Assembly (NCBI GenBank): GCA_036005125.1
Contig: DASYQV010000346.1
Span: 1 to 29,549, forward strand
Source of the DNA: DASYQV01 sp036005125
GTDB taxonomy: Bacteria; Acidobacteriota; Vicinamibacteria; Vicinamibacterales; UBA2999
DNA: 29,549 bases
Reading direction: 5' to 3'
The notes beneath the pieces are model-generated. The model saw nothing but the letters and a program-made list of their open reading frames with translations, made no database searches and was not told the DNA's origin. Every line of letters starts with the position of its first letter. The stretch's first letter is position 1. This document shows positions 7,129 through 16,800 of this stretch, piece after piece. The translations under genes and the position numbers were made by a program.

Positions 7129-7449
7129 TGATTCAACCGATTCTTCTGTCACGGGTACACGCGGAGAACGCGGAGACGCGGGGTCCCCACCGCGCACGCT
7201 TGCGCGGTGGGGTGCAGATGCCGAGGATGCCGTTCGACTGGCCGCCGAAGGCGCCGCACAGGGGACGAGAGCGCGACGACAAGCGGCGATTGATGACGGC
7301 GCCGTTTGTCGTCGCGCTCTCGTCCCCTGCGCGGGCGGCCTGCTCTGCAGGCCGACCAGTCGAACGGCGCTGAACAACGTCGAATCACCCGATTCCCCTG
7401 CGGTCTCCGCGCCTCTGCGGTCTCTGCGTGAGCCGTGACAGTTGAATCA
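7129..7449. repeat. Large imperfect palindrome with a perfect 23-bp core stem
   Basis: The outer ends match as TGATTCAAC (7129-7137) with GTTGAATCA (7441-7449), then CTGTCACGG (7146-7154) with CCGTGACAG (7433-7441). GCCGTTCGACTGG (7229-7241) pairs with 7356-7368. The core 7260-7282 pairs perfectly with 7306-7328, and one G-T pair plus five more base pairs extend it inward to 7288/7300, leaving an 11-base loop. Both arms carry CGCGGAGA-type repeats near their outer parts. I see no gene, transposase or recombination core motif in it. It could be a miniature inverted-repeat element, a structured RNA or a strong terminator. Confidence 0.7.
7185..7212. repeat. Perfect 12-bp stem, 4-base loop hairpin
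   Basis: CCCCACCGCGCA (7185-7196) pairs with TGCGCGGTGGGG (7201-7212) around the loop CGCT. It lies inside the left arm of the larger palindrome and has no counterpart in the right arm, so it looks like a later insertion. No T run follows. Confidence 0.75.
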
Positions 7450-7485
7450 AGGAATCTCAAGCACTGGCGAATTTCAGCATCCTGC

Positions 7486-7498
7486 TAAAGATGCGGCC
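7486..7498 (-). repeat. Half unit of the GCCGCATCTT palindromic repeat
   Basis: The 13 bases TAAAGATGCGGCC are the exact reverse complement of 18260-18272, part of the palindromic repeat lying between the TcB-TcC and TcA genes. A half unit downstream of the last Tc gene suggests the same dispersed repeat family. Confidence 0.55.
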
Positions 7499-7514
7499 TG
7501 CGCCCGGGTCCGTT

Positions 7515-7580
7515 GTTCGCGAATTGTGATTTGTGACTTCCGACACCCAAGTCTTCGGTCACGAATCACGAATCGCAAAT
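7515..7580. terminator. Repeat-built inverted repeat after the last Tc gene
   Basis: The left arm (7515-7537) and right arm (7558-7580) are built from TGATTYGTGA-type units. They are inverted relative to each other with several mismatches and a 20-base loop. The right arm ends 11 bases past the stop codon of the TcA C-terminal gene at 7592. Its place makes it the likely 3' end of the Tc transcript, by inference only. Confidence 0.5.
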
Positions 7581-7591
7581 CATAAAGCGCA

Positions 7592-10500
7592 TCAGCCCAG
7601 CGAGTACCGAATTCCGAGGAATACCTGCGCTCCTGCGTCGCGCACGAGCACCGTGGCATCGGGTGCGAACGACAGGTCCATCTCTTCATCGTTTTTGAGC
7701 GCAGTGGTCAACGTGCTCAGGTTGAGCCCGCCAGGCGTCACCGCTTTGAGCTCGCGGTTCACGATCGCGAACAACCGGATCTCCTCGATCGTGACGTCGC
7801 GCCGCGTCGTGAAGTACGGGAAGTAGTCGCGCTTCACCGTGGCCGTGAAGTTGCCGGTGCCGGTGACGAACCGGTGCCACTCGGTCGGGAACTCGTGCGG
7901 GAGGCTGAACATGAGCGCGAGCCCCGACGTCGTGGCTTCGCCAATGAGCTCCTGCAGGTGCACCACGGCCCGGTCCCCGAAGTGTGAGCCACCCTGCCGC
8001 GCGGTGTACCGGATGTGCAGCACGACGTCGGCGATCGTGTTGTAGTCGAACTGCCGGAATTGGCGGGGGAGCTCGAGCGTCCACGTGCTCTCGACACCCG
8101 CCCCTTCGAACGGCAGGAAGCGCTCGTCGCGCAGGTTCGTCTCGAACAGGCCGCTGTCGTCGCTGGCACTGCTCGTGACGACCGACTGCACGGCGCCGAA
8201 GTAGTCGCGGAACCGCGTATCCTCCGACCCCTGTCGCGCGTAGTCGTCCCCGACCAGCGCCGGCGACGTGCGAACGGTGCTCCTGAGCAGCGACAGCGTG
8301 CAGTTGACGCTCGTGTACGGTCCCGTCACCGAGGGAATCGAGACGCTGACGTTCTTGATCCGCCGCATGTAGAGGCCCGGGGCGTCGAGCGCGAACAGCC
8401 ACTCGGGAACGGTGAACTCCCCGGACAAGCCGGTCGCCTTCAGCGCGAGCAGCGCCTCCGGGGCGAGCTGGCGCAGCGAGACGTGGCGGGTCAGCTCGTA
8501 CTCGCGCTTGTTGTTTTCGAGGTAGGCCAGCTCCATGCGCTTGACGTCCAGGTACAGCGCCTCGCCCGAGAGCAGTCCCTTGCGCCCCGCATCCCAGTAG
8601 TTGAACTTCACGAAGTCGGTCCCATCGAGCTCGGGCCGCATCAGCTCCTGCTTCATCGCCTGCTCGGCCTTGCGCGCGGTGTCGAACGCGAAGCGGTAGT
8701 ACTCGTAATAGAGGCGCGACATCTCGCCCTGCATCCAGGCGTAGAGCTCCTCGTTCGTGAACTTCTCACGCAGCAGACGATCGACATCCTGTGCCTGCTC
8801 GATCTGCGTCTTGGTGTTCAGGTACTCCCGCCGCGCGATCTGCTCGGCAATGAGCGACCCGATCAGTTGCCGGCCGATCTGCCCGAGCTCCACCGCCGCC
8901 AGCCGGCACTGCAGCGTCCAGTCGTCGGCACGCCGCTCGTAGCCGGCCGTCTTCGTGGCACGCTCGCCCTGGTGATCCTCGGCGCGGGCCCAAATCTCGA
9001 ATCCGGAGCTGACCGCCCTCCCCGCGGACGCCAGCGGGTCGCCGCCGCCAAGCCGCGCGTCCGGCCCGATGCCCCAGTACGACGCCTTCAGGTGGAACGT
9101 CGGAATCAACGCCAGGACGCCGAAGAGGACGTCGGTGCCCTGCGCGGTAATCCGCGCCGCCAGCGCCCGGTCGGCATGTCCGTTGAGCGCCTCGTACTCG
9201 CCCGCCTGCAGCGAGAGGCGGCCCTCCTTCTTCGTGGCGAGCGGCGCGTAATCGGGGTCGGCAATCGTCTGCTCGTACTGGCCCACGAGCGCCGAGAACG
9301 CCTCGTCGAAGTTCTCCTCGGTCAGCTCGCGGCGATCGATCGCCAGCGTGTCGGCCGGCGCGTCGCCTTCCGGCTGCCACCCGAGCACCCGCTGGTAGTA
9401 GCGATACCGCTCGAGCGCGGCCTTGCGGCTCCGCTGGAGCGCGTCGGTGGCTTCCTGCGTCTGCTTCCACTGGAGGAACCGCACCTCCTGCGTGAGCTGG
9501 AGGATGCGCACCTCGTGCTCCTGCCGCAGCAGTGCCATTCTCTCGCCGTCGCGCTTCTCGATCGTGGATAGCAGCGTCTGCCCCAGACCGCGCACTTCGG
9601 CGCACAGCTCGAGCGCTTTCTGGATCAGGACCTGCGACCGCACCGGCCCGACCGGCTGATTGAGACCGCTCAGCAGCGACCCGATGTTGATCCCGGCGGC
9701 GGCCGCCTTCACGAGCATGCCCGGATCGATCGGCGGATCGAACAGCGCGAGCTGGCGCACGACGCCCTCGATGTTCATACAGTTGCGGATCTTGAAGAGT
9801 CGATCCGCAACGGTGTCCCAGTAGCCGAGCATCTTGTCGTTCTGCGGAATGCAGAAGTACAGCGTTCGGCCGATCCCGAAGAGCGACTCGGCCGCATCGG
9901 GATCGTCCTCATCGACGACCGGCAGCGAGACGTTGAACGGGAACTGCCCTTCGAGCTCGACGAGCGCATTGCCCATTGCGTCGAGGCCCGCAGCCCGCAG
10001 CTCGGCAAAGGTCTTCGGCCGCGTTCCGCCGCGCGGCGGAACGCGCTGGGGCCGCGCGCCGAGGAGGTTGGCCGCGAGCACGTAGCGCTGCGTGGCCTCG
10101 TTGATCGACTCGATGGTGTCCTGACGGAACAGGCTGTCCCCCCATGCGATCAGATTGTCCAGGTATTTCATGACGACGCAGTACTGGTAGGCCAGTTGCC
10201 GCGTCCGCGCCACCTTGTGCGGCTTGAACGGATCGTTCCGGATGGCTTCGAGGCCGTTCAGGACCGACTCCCGTATCTGAAGCTCCGTCGGCGAACACTC
10301 ACTCGTGGGCTTGCTCAGGAGCGCGAGCATCTGTTCGATCCGCAGGTTGACGCCTGGGTGCCTGAAGGCGAGAAAGCGCCAGAACCGCAGCGGCGTCGGG
10401 ATTGACGTGTCGTTGCACGTCGGATCGAAGATCAGGTGGAACCAGCGCTGCGCCTCGGCGAAGCGCTGGTTCTTGCTGAGGTGCACCGCAATGGTCAGGG

Positions 10501-10843
10501 GGATGTGGAAGAGCAGCTCCCAGTTGTAGTTCGCGTAGGGCGCGCCCGACATGACCTCGATGGCTTTCGGAAAGCTCTCGATCGCCACGAGGTTGTTGGT
10601 GGTGATTGCCGTATAGAAGGTGTTGAAGAACGGCTGCTCGAGCCCCTCGTGAAACACTGGATCGAGCATGCCCTCCACCGACGTCTTGTTCAATCTGTCG
10701 ATCAGCTCGCCGACGTACGGGTGGAAGAAGTTCTCGAACGTGTACGTGAAGCCTGTGTCGGTCGTGTACGTCAATCCGACGCCGTAGACAGTGTCGAGGT
10801 ACGAGTGGAAGCCAACTTCCGTGGCGAGTTGTGTCTTCTGCAT
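7592..10843 (-). CDS. Tc toxin TcA, C-terminal part (pore and TcB-binding)
   Basis: The 1083-residue protein matches the C-terminal portion of TcA proteins such as TcdA1. The N terminus (GLTYTTDTGFTYTFENFFHPY) continues the central TcA fold. Residues about 428-488 form a long charged helix (HEVRILQLTQEVRFLQWKQT), fitting the alpha-helical channel. Residues about 568-615, including VLFGVLALIPTFHLKASYWG, are the glycine-rich hydrophobic region expected at the channel tip. From about 790 onward, FTVPEWLFALDAPGLYMRRI and what follows correspond to the TcB-binding domain. With the upstream gene it would make a pentameric channel that injects the TcC toxin. It starts 12 bases after the upstream stop, with GGGAG overlapping that stop, so the two are translationally coupled. 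Split TcA genes are known, for example YenA1/YenA2. Confidence 0.88.
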   Translation of the reverse strand: MQKTQLATEVGFHSYLDTVYGVGLTYTTDTGFTYTFENFFHPYVGELIDRLNKTSVEGMLDPVFHEGLEQPFFNTFYTAITTNNLVAIESFPKAIEVMSGAPYANYNWELLFHIPLTIAVHLSKNQRFAEAQRWFHLIFDPTCNDTSIPTPLRFWRFLAFRHPGVNLRIEQMLALLSKPTSECSPTELQIRESVLNGLEAIRNDPFKPHKVARTRQLAYQYCVVMKYLDNLIAWGDSLFRQDTIESINEATQRYVLAANLLGARPQRVPPRGGTRPKTFAELRAAGLDAMGNALVELEGQFPFNVSLPVVDEDDPDAAESLFGIGRTLYFCIPQNDKMLGYWDTVADRLFKIRNCMNIEGVVRQLALFDPPIDPGMLVKAAAAGINIGSLLSGLNQPVGPVRSQVLIQKALELCAEVRGLGQTLLSTIEKRDGERMALLRQEHEVRILQLTQEVRFLQWKQTQEATDALQRSRKAALERYRYYQRVLGWQPEGDAPADTLAIDRRELTEENFDEAFSALVGQYEQTIADPDYAPLATKKEGRLSLQAGEYEALNGHADRALAARITAQGTDVLFGVLALIPTFHLKASYWGIGPDARLGGGDPLASAGRAVSSGFEIWARAEDHQGERATKTAGYERRADDWTLQCRLAAVELGQIGRQLIGSLIAEQIARREYLNTKTQIEQAQDVDRLLREKFTNEELYAWMQGEMSRLYYEYYRFAFDTARKAEQAMKQELMRPELDGTDFVKFNYWDAGRKGLLSGEALYLDVKRMELAYLENNKREYELTRHVSLRQLAPEALLALKATGLSGEFTVPEWLFALDAPGLYMRRIKNVSVSIPSVTGPYTSVNCTLSLLRSTVRTSPALVGDDYARQGSEDTRFRDYFGAVQSVVTSSASDDSGLFETNLRDERFLPFEGAGVESTWTLELPRQFRQFDYNTIADVVLHIRYTARQGGSHFGDRAVVHLQELIGEATTSGLALMFSLPHEFPTEWHRFVTGTGNFTATVKRDYFPYFTTRRDVTIEEIRLFAIVNRELKAVTPGGLNLSTLTTALKNDEEMDLSFAPDATVLVRDAGAQVFLGIRYSLG

Positions 10844-10855
10844 GACTGTGCTCCC

Positions 10856-13800
10856 TCAACGCTGCATCGGGCCGCCCGCGACCTTGCCGCCCGGACCAAT
10901 GGATGTCGCGCCGAACTGTACGGGTTTGGTCGCCTCGAACCCTCGTCGGATGTACGCATCCTCGGTGACGAAGCGCGTCATCTCGGCCGGGTTGATGACG
11001 GTGAAGTTGGGCGGGTTGACGATGGGACCGATCGGATCCGGAATCGGCGGCGTCTCGAACACGAGGTGCGGGATCTCCCACGGCTGCTCGAACACCGGGT
11101 CACCGAAGTCGTATCCTCCCCAGTGCGGCACGCTGACGGTGCGCTGCCGCGTGGTGACGTAGAACACATGGCGGCCGTCCTCATAGAAGAAGGGCGCGTC
11201 CCACGTGTCCTGCAGCGGATGTCTGGGCTCCACGACCCGATCGCGCATGCCCGTCGTCAGAATCGGACGTGGCAAGGTCGACTCGGGCGGGGTCTCCCCC
11301 AGCGTGACGAGCATAATCCCGCGCTCGTAGGTCGCCGCAAGCGTGCTTCCCGCCGTGTTGAGCGTACGTGTCGGGCCCATCGAGAGGATGATCACGCTGG
11401 ACGCGTTTGGCTCGGGAAGGCTGTGCGTGTTGTAGAGCGTGTACGTGGAGTAGCCCTGGCCGTCGATCGTGATAGTGAGCGTGCTTCCGGCGTCGGTGAC
11501 CGACAGGCGGAGGGCCGAGCGGTCGAACGATCCCGATCCGGACGCGACGAACGTGCCGAGCAGGGCCGCCTGATTCGGATCCGACGTCTTGGCCGGCTGC
11601 CACTTGCCGTTGAAGTACTCGCTCCAGCAGAGGATCGCCCTCACAGAAATGCGGCTGTTGCTGTTGACCGTGGACGCGGGATCGACAGCATCCAGGTGAC
11701 TGCCGGCTGGCGCGCTCGGCACCTGCAGGGGCGTCTGCTGGATGATCTTCAGCCAGAAGAGCAGCAGCCGGTTCTTCCAGAGCACCGGCAGGACGGGGTC
11801 GTTCTCGATGTCGAGCTGGATCGGCTCCCACGGCGTCCAGTAGCCGAACTCGCGGCGCCGGTAGAAGTACTTGCGCCGGGCGCCGCACGTGCGCGCGATG
11901 ACGTACGCGATGTCGTCTTCGGCCTTCGACGCGTCGTACTCGGCATAGTGGATGCCGCACGGTTCGAGCTTGGCGACCTCCTCCAGCTTCGACAGGTAGT
12001 TGAGCAGCGCCTTCGCCGCGGCATCGTCCGTGATGTCGCTCTGGAGCAGCTCGCTCATGGCTTCCGTGAAGAAGACCGACTTGTCGTCGCGCAGCTCCGG
12101 CTCGAGCCAGTTCTCCGGGTAGAGGAAGACCTTGCGGTTCGCTTCCCAGACGCGATACCGGCGCATCCACTCCCACTGCTTCGCATTGACCGAGGTCGGG
12201 GCCACGCGCGGCTCCAGGTTCATCACCGCGCGCTCGATGAACAACTGCGCCGACGAAAGAGCGTGGCGGATGCGCGAGGTCTGCATGCACGGCTGCATCT
12301 GCACGTCCATGAGGAAGTACTCGAACAGCTTCTCGGGCGTGTCGATGTGCGCGGTGGCCGGAGCCGAGCGCATCTGGTGCAGGATGTAGGCGACCAGGCC
12401 GTCGCGCTGCAGGGCGCGCATCTCGTCGTTGATCGGCTTGAGCGTATCGAGCCAGTCCTGCTCCTCGTACCGCGCGCGCAACGCCCCCTGGAAGTCGCGC
12501 ACCAGGGCGGCGTCGGGTTCGTTGGTCGTCGCGGCAATGAGCGCGGCGGCCGGAACCCTCAGCTTCTTGACCCACGCGTACGCGTCGAACACGCGCGCGA
12601 ACGTCGAGAGATCCGCTAACGCGCTTCGATCGGCATTCGAGCCTTGCACCTGGCCGAACCGGATCAACAACGCGTCGAGCGAAGCGGCTTCCCACTGTGT
12701 CAGCGTGAACAGCAAGGCGTCGGACGCTTGCGTCGCTGCGACCGGATCCTGAAGCACCGTGAGGAGCCGGTCCTCGGTCGCCTTGAGCGCGTCCTTCAGC
12801 CGTGCGTACTCGAGCACCGCCGACGCGGCGGTAAAGAGCGCTGCTGCGGTTAACGGCGTGGGCGTCGCCGCCACCGGAAGCGCGTTCAGCCAGCCCGCGC
12901 TTGCGATGACGTAGTCAGGGTGTGCCGCAAGATACGCGATCTCCCCCGCGGACAGCTTCAACGCTTCCGCCAGCGCCGAAGCTTTTCGCACGCGCACGTA
13001 CACGGTCCGAAGCCGATCGGTCAGCGTGGCCGAATACAGAAACTCGGTCGGGACGATCTCCCACCCGCGTCCGAGCGTCTGCCACCAGACGGTCATCGCG
13101 GTCGTCACGCGATCGACTCTGAGGTCGATGGCGTGGAGTGTCCCGGCGCGCAGCTCGATCGGGGCGGCGTTGCTCCACTGGACGCCGCTGTGGGCGAGTG
13201 GCACGTTCGCTCCATCGAGCGTGAGCGTGACGGTCGCGGCGGCGTCGGTGTCGATGCGCAGGTTGTAGAACCCGTTTTCCGGAGCCTCGAAGTAGCCGCT
13301 CCAGATGCCCGAGATGGCATTACCGGGCGTCGGGTTCGCGGGAAGCGTCTGGCTGCCCGCGCCGTAGGCCAGCGTGGCGACAGCATCGTTCGTCACGTCC
13401 GCGGGATTCCCGGGAGTGGCCGTGTTCGCGAACCACCACCGGGCCGACAGGCCTCCGATCTCCACCACCCGCACGTCATCGAGTGCCGGGCGCGCCGGAT
13501 TGCTGGTCGCGTGCAGGACCGCCGGGTTGTCGGCAAGCGCGGTCGCGAGCTCGATGTCCACCTCCACCGCCGCGCCGAGCGACTGGAGTGTGTGCTGCCG
13601 CTTCCGCTGTTCCTCGAGCTGAGGCAACAGCGCGGCCAGGAGCGTTGCGCGCTTCTGTTCCGGCGCCGCCGTGGAGGTGACAAACGCGTCGTGAAGCGGT
13701 TCGAGCTCGGGATATCGGACAAAGAACGCGTGAGTCTTCGCGTGCAGCGCGTTGACCGCGTCCACGAACGCCCCCGTGACCCCGGCGACACCCGTAAGCG

Positions 13801-16800
13801 CGACTCGAATGGAGTCGGGCATGATTCCACCCGTATAGGCGAGGCGTTTGCGCAAATCGTCGTACGTGAGCTTCTCCTGCGCCGCGGTGACGATTGCCGC
13901 CTCGAGCGCCGGCTGTCCGTGGTTGTAGCTCACGTCGGTTACGACGCTCTGGTTCAGCAAACCGAAGAACATGTCGGTTGCCTCACCGCCGTACACGAGC
14001 GCCATCCGGGCTGGCGCGATCTGCCCGTCGGGATCGTCGGTGACCGCGAACTCGCGTGCGATGGCGGCGAGCTCCCTACGGAGCGTGCGCGCGAACGTCG
14101 TGACGTCTTCGTCGCGTGGCGCCGATCGTCCGCTGATGTCCTCGTTCCACACGAGGTAGAGCGCCTGCGCCGGCTTGAGTGACAGCGCCTTCAATCGGCT
14201 GACGAGATCCAGGAACCGGAGTGTCGGCGGATCCACCGGGTCGGGCGCCGCGAACGGGTCGATACTGGTGAACTTCACGAGCAGCAGGAACTCACGGACG
14301 CTGATCTTCAGCTTTCGCGCCAGCCAGCCGCGCCGGAACACCGCACTGATGTTCGGGAGCGTCAGGGGCGTCGTCCCGTCAAAGCCGAGCGTGTCGGTGA
14401 TGAGCGTGAACTCCTCGCTGGTGAGCGAGAAGGCCGCGCGAAGCGCCGGCGCGTGCGCCAGCAGCATCGCGCCGCCCGCCAGGACGTTGCCAAACCCGTC
14501 GTCGGCAAACTCGGCATCCTGGTCCAGACGCGCCGGGCTCAGGAACATCTGCCGGTACAGCGACGCGTCGCCGTGGGTATCGATTGGCGCGAAGCATGCG
14601 AGCTGGGACGGCAGATCTTTCTTGAGCTTCAGGTTGAGCGCGGCCGACATGCGCCGCACCACCGCGAGCCGTGGCAGCATCGTCAGGAACCCTGCGTCGA
14701 GGCGCTGCAGGTTCACCGCGTCGCTCGCGTCGTTGGGCGTCTGCGCGGGCGGATACAGGGCCGTGATGGCGCGATCGGTCTGGTCGATGGTCCATCCGAG
14801 CTTCCGCCAGAGCCGGATGAAGCGGTACAGGCGCACGAACTCGAAGCCGCGGAGCCGGTTGGCCGTCATGTCCGGGTTGGCGTAGCGGAACTCCATCGTG
14901 TCGAACGCGCCTTCCGGGGCGGTGCCGGTGGGATCGGTCAGCGTGATCAAGCCCATGATGGCGTCATAGTTCGCCTGGTTCGTGACCCATGCCTGGATAT
15001 TGCCGGCGTAGGCGGATGCGTCGAGTCCCGGCGCCAGCGCGGCGTCGAACTGGGTCGGCGTGATCGTGCCGTCCTTGAACGCTTTGATCGTACCGAACGA
15101 CACGCCGAGCCGTTCGAGACGCGGCAGGAGCGAGGAGCTGGGGTTGACGAAGCGCGTGCGCAGGATCTCGACGAGGTCGACGTAGGAAACCCCCAGCCGT
15201 GCAGCGAACGCCGCCGCGTTGGAAAGCGCCGCGAGTACCTGCGCCGTTGTGGTCGCCGGCGGAAAGCCGTAGAGCTGCTGCAGCGTGCGCGTGCGATCGG
15301 TGATGAGGTCGTGCTCGACACGCGACAGCCGCAGATCCTCCATCAGGATGTCACGCCAGCCGTATTCGACCGGGCGCGTCGGATCGGCGGGCGCGGGCCG
15401 CTCGAGGACGTCGGTTGCCCGCAGCGTTTCCATCACCTCCGAGAGGCTCGTCTCGAACTTCGCGATATATCGGCGCAGCTTCTCGAGCGGCTGGTGGAAC
15501 GGCAGCGGCGGAGTCGGCGGCAGGAGCGGCGGCGAACCCGCGGGCACGAGCGGCTTGCCGGCAAGCGTCATGTATGCCGCATCGGTGACGAACTGCGGGT
15601 TCGCGAGCAGTTCCTCGGGCCTCGCGTTCCCATCGAACGTATGCCCTTTGTAATTGGCGAGCGAGAGGCCGTTGGTGATGTAGTACTCGAGCGTCTCGTT
15701 GACGACGTCTATGTAGGGCAGCGGCGTGTTGGTGTTCTCGCACGTCAGCGGCAGGTGCTGCAGATCGGGACGGCGCTCGAGCAGCACCGTGAGCGGACTC
15801 TCGAGCTCGTTGACCTGGCGATCGCAGAACAGCAGCAGGTCCACGAGGTACGCCGCGGGACTGAGGATCGAGCGGCAGTGATCGCAGGAGCAGAAGTCCA
15901 TCGAGCCGAAGAGATTCTGCAGCGTCCCGTACGCGATCACGTCCGTCGCGTTCGGATTCGGTCCCGGGGCTGGATTGATGATCTGCGCCGGGCTGTGCAC
16001 GCCGATTCCCGGCGCGTTGGCAGCCGTCAGATACGACAACGCGATGTTGAGGACCGCGTTGTGCACCTGCTGCGACTTCGAGTGGATCAGCCGCGCATTG
16101 GTGTCGCCTCCCACCCGTTTCCCGTACTTCCGCACGAACTCGTTGCGGTCGTAGCGGGCCACGGCGTATGCCGAATCGAGGCCATCCTGCAGCAGCGCGT
16201 TCATCGCCGTGTCGCCGGGCGTAATCTGGTATACGCGCTGGATGCGCGTGATCTCGTCGAGCACCTCGGGCTGCACCTCCAGGTTGTTCCTTCCGATGTA
16301 CTGCTTGACCGGCTGCAATCCGATTTCGAACTTGCCCTGGTTCTTGACCAGGAACTCGTGCACGCCGCCGCCGGCGTTTTGTGACCGCACGGGCGTTTCC
16401 CCGGACTTGACCATCTGCGCCACCACGCGCGTCGGGAAGCTGAGACGCACCTGCGCGGCCAGCACGTCCGCGTAACGCTGGCGACGTTCCTGGTCGTTCG
16501 CTCCGGGGATCTCGCGGGGTACTGCGTCCGTGCCGACCGCGGCCTGCCACGTCTCTGCGCGGTGGTACCCCTGATCGACGAGTTGCGCCGCGTCGGAGAG
16601 GCCGTTGGCGCCAGCCGCGGTCCGCACTTTTCGAATGAGCGGGGCGTTGTTCAACGTGAGGTACGCGAGCTGGCCGTCGAGCTGCAGGCGGCGCGTGGTC
16701 GCCTCGCCAAATGCATCCGTCACGGCCTTCCAGAACCTCGGCATGTCTTTCCGATTACGGGCATAGAGATCCGCGAAGCGCTGCTGCTGCGTTGGAGAGG

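Noticed and set aside
7129..7449. Protein genes or an integron attC site in the palindrome
   Set aside because: Both arms show short open frames with PFDW and RGRERDDKRR, but these arise because the arms are inverted copies. There is no start signal. The GTTRRRY core sites of attC are not evident and no integrase gene is near.
10836..10870. TcA split as a frameshift pseudogene
   Set aside because: The second gene has its own ribosome site and ATG, there is a proper stop before it, both halves are full of conserved motifs, and natural split TcA genes are known.
10436..12619. Long plus-strand open frame (727 codons) opposite the TcA genes
   Set aside because: It lies antisense to well-supported TcA coding sequence and is Arg/Glu/Val-rich low-information sequence, as expected from the complementary strand of GC-rich genes. 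The same holds for 8015-9571, 14453-16384 and 19416-22010.
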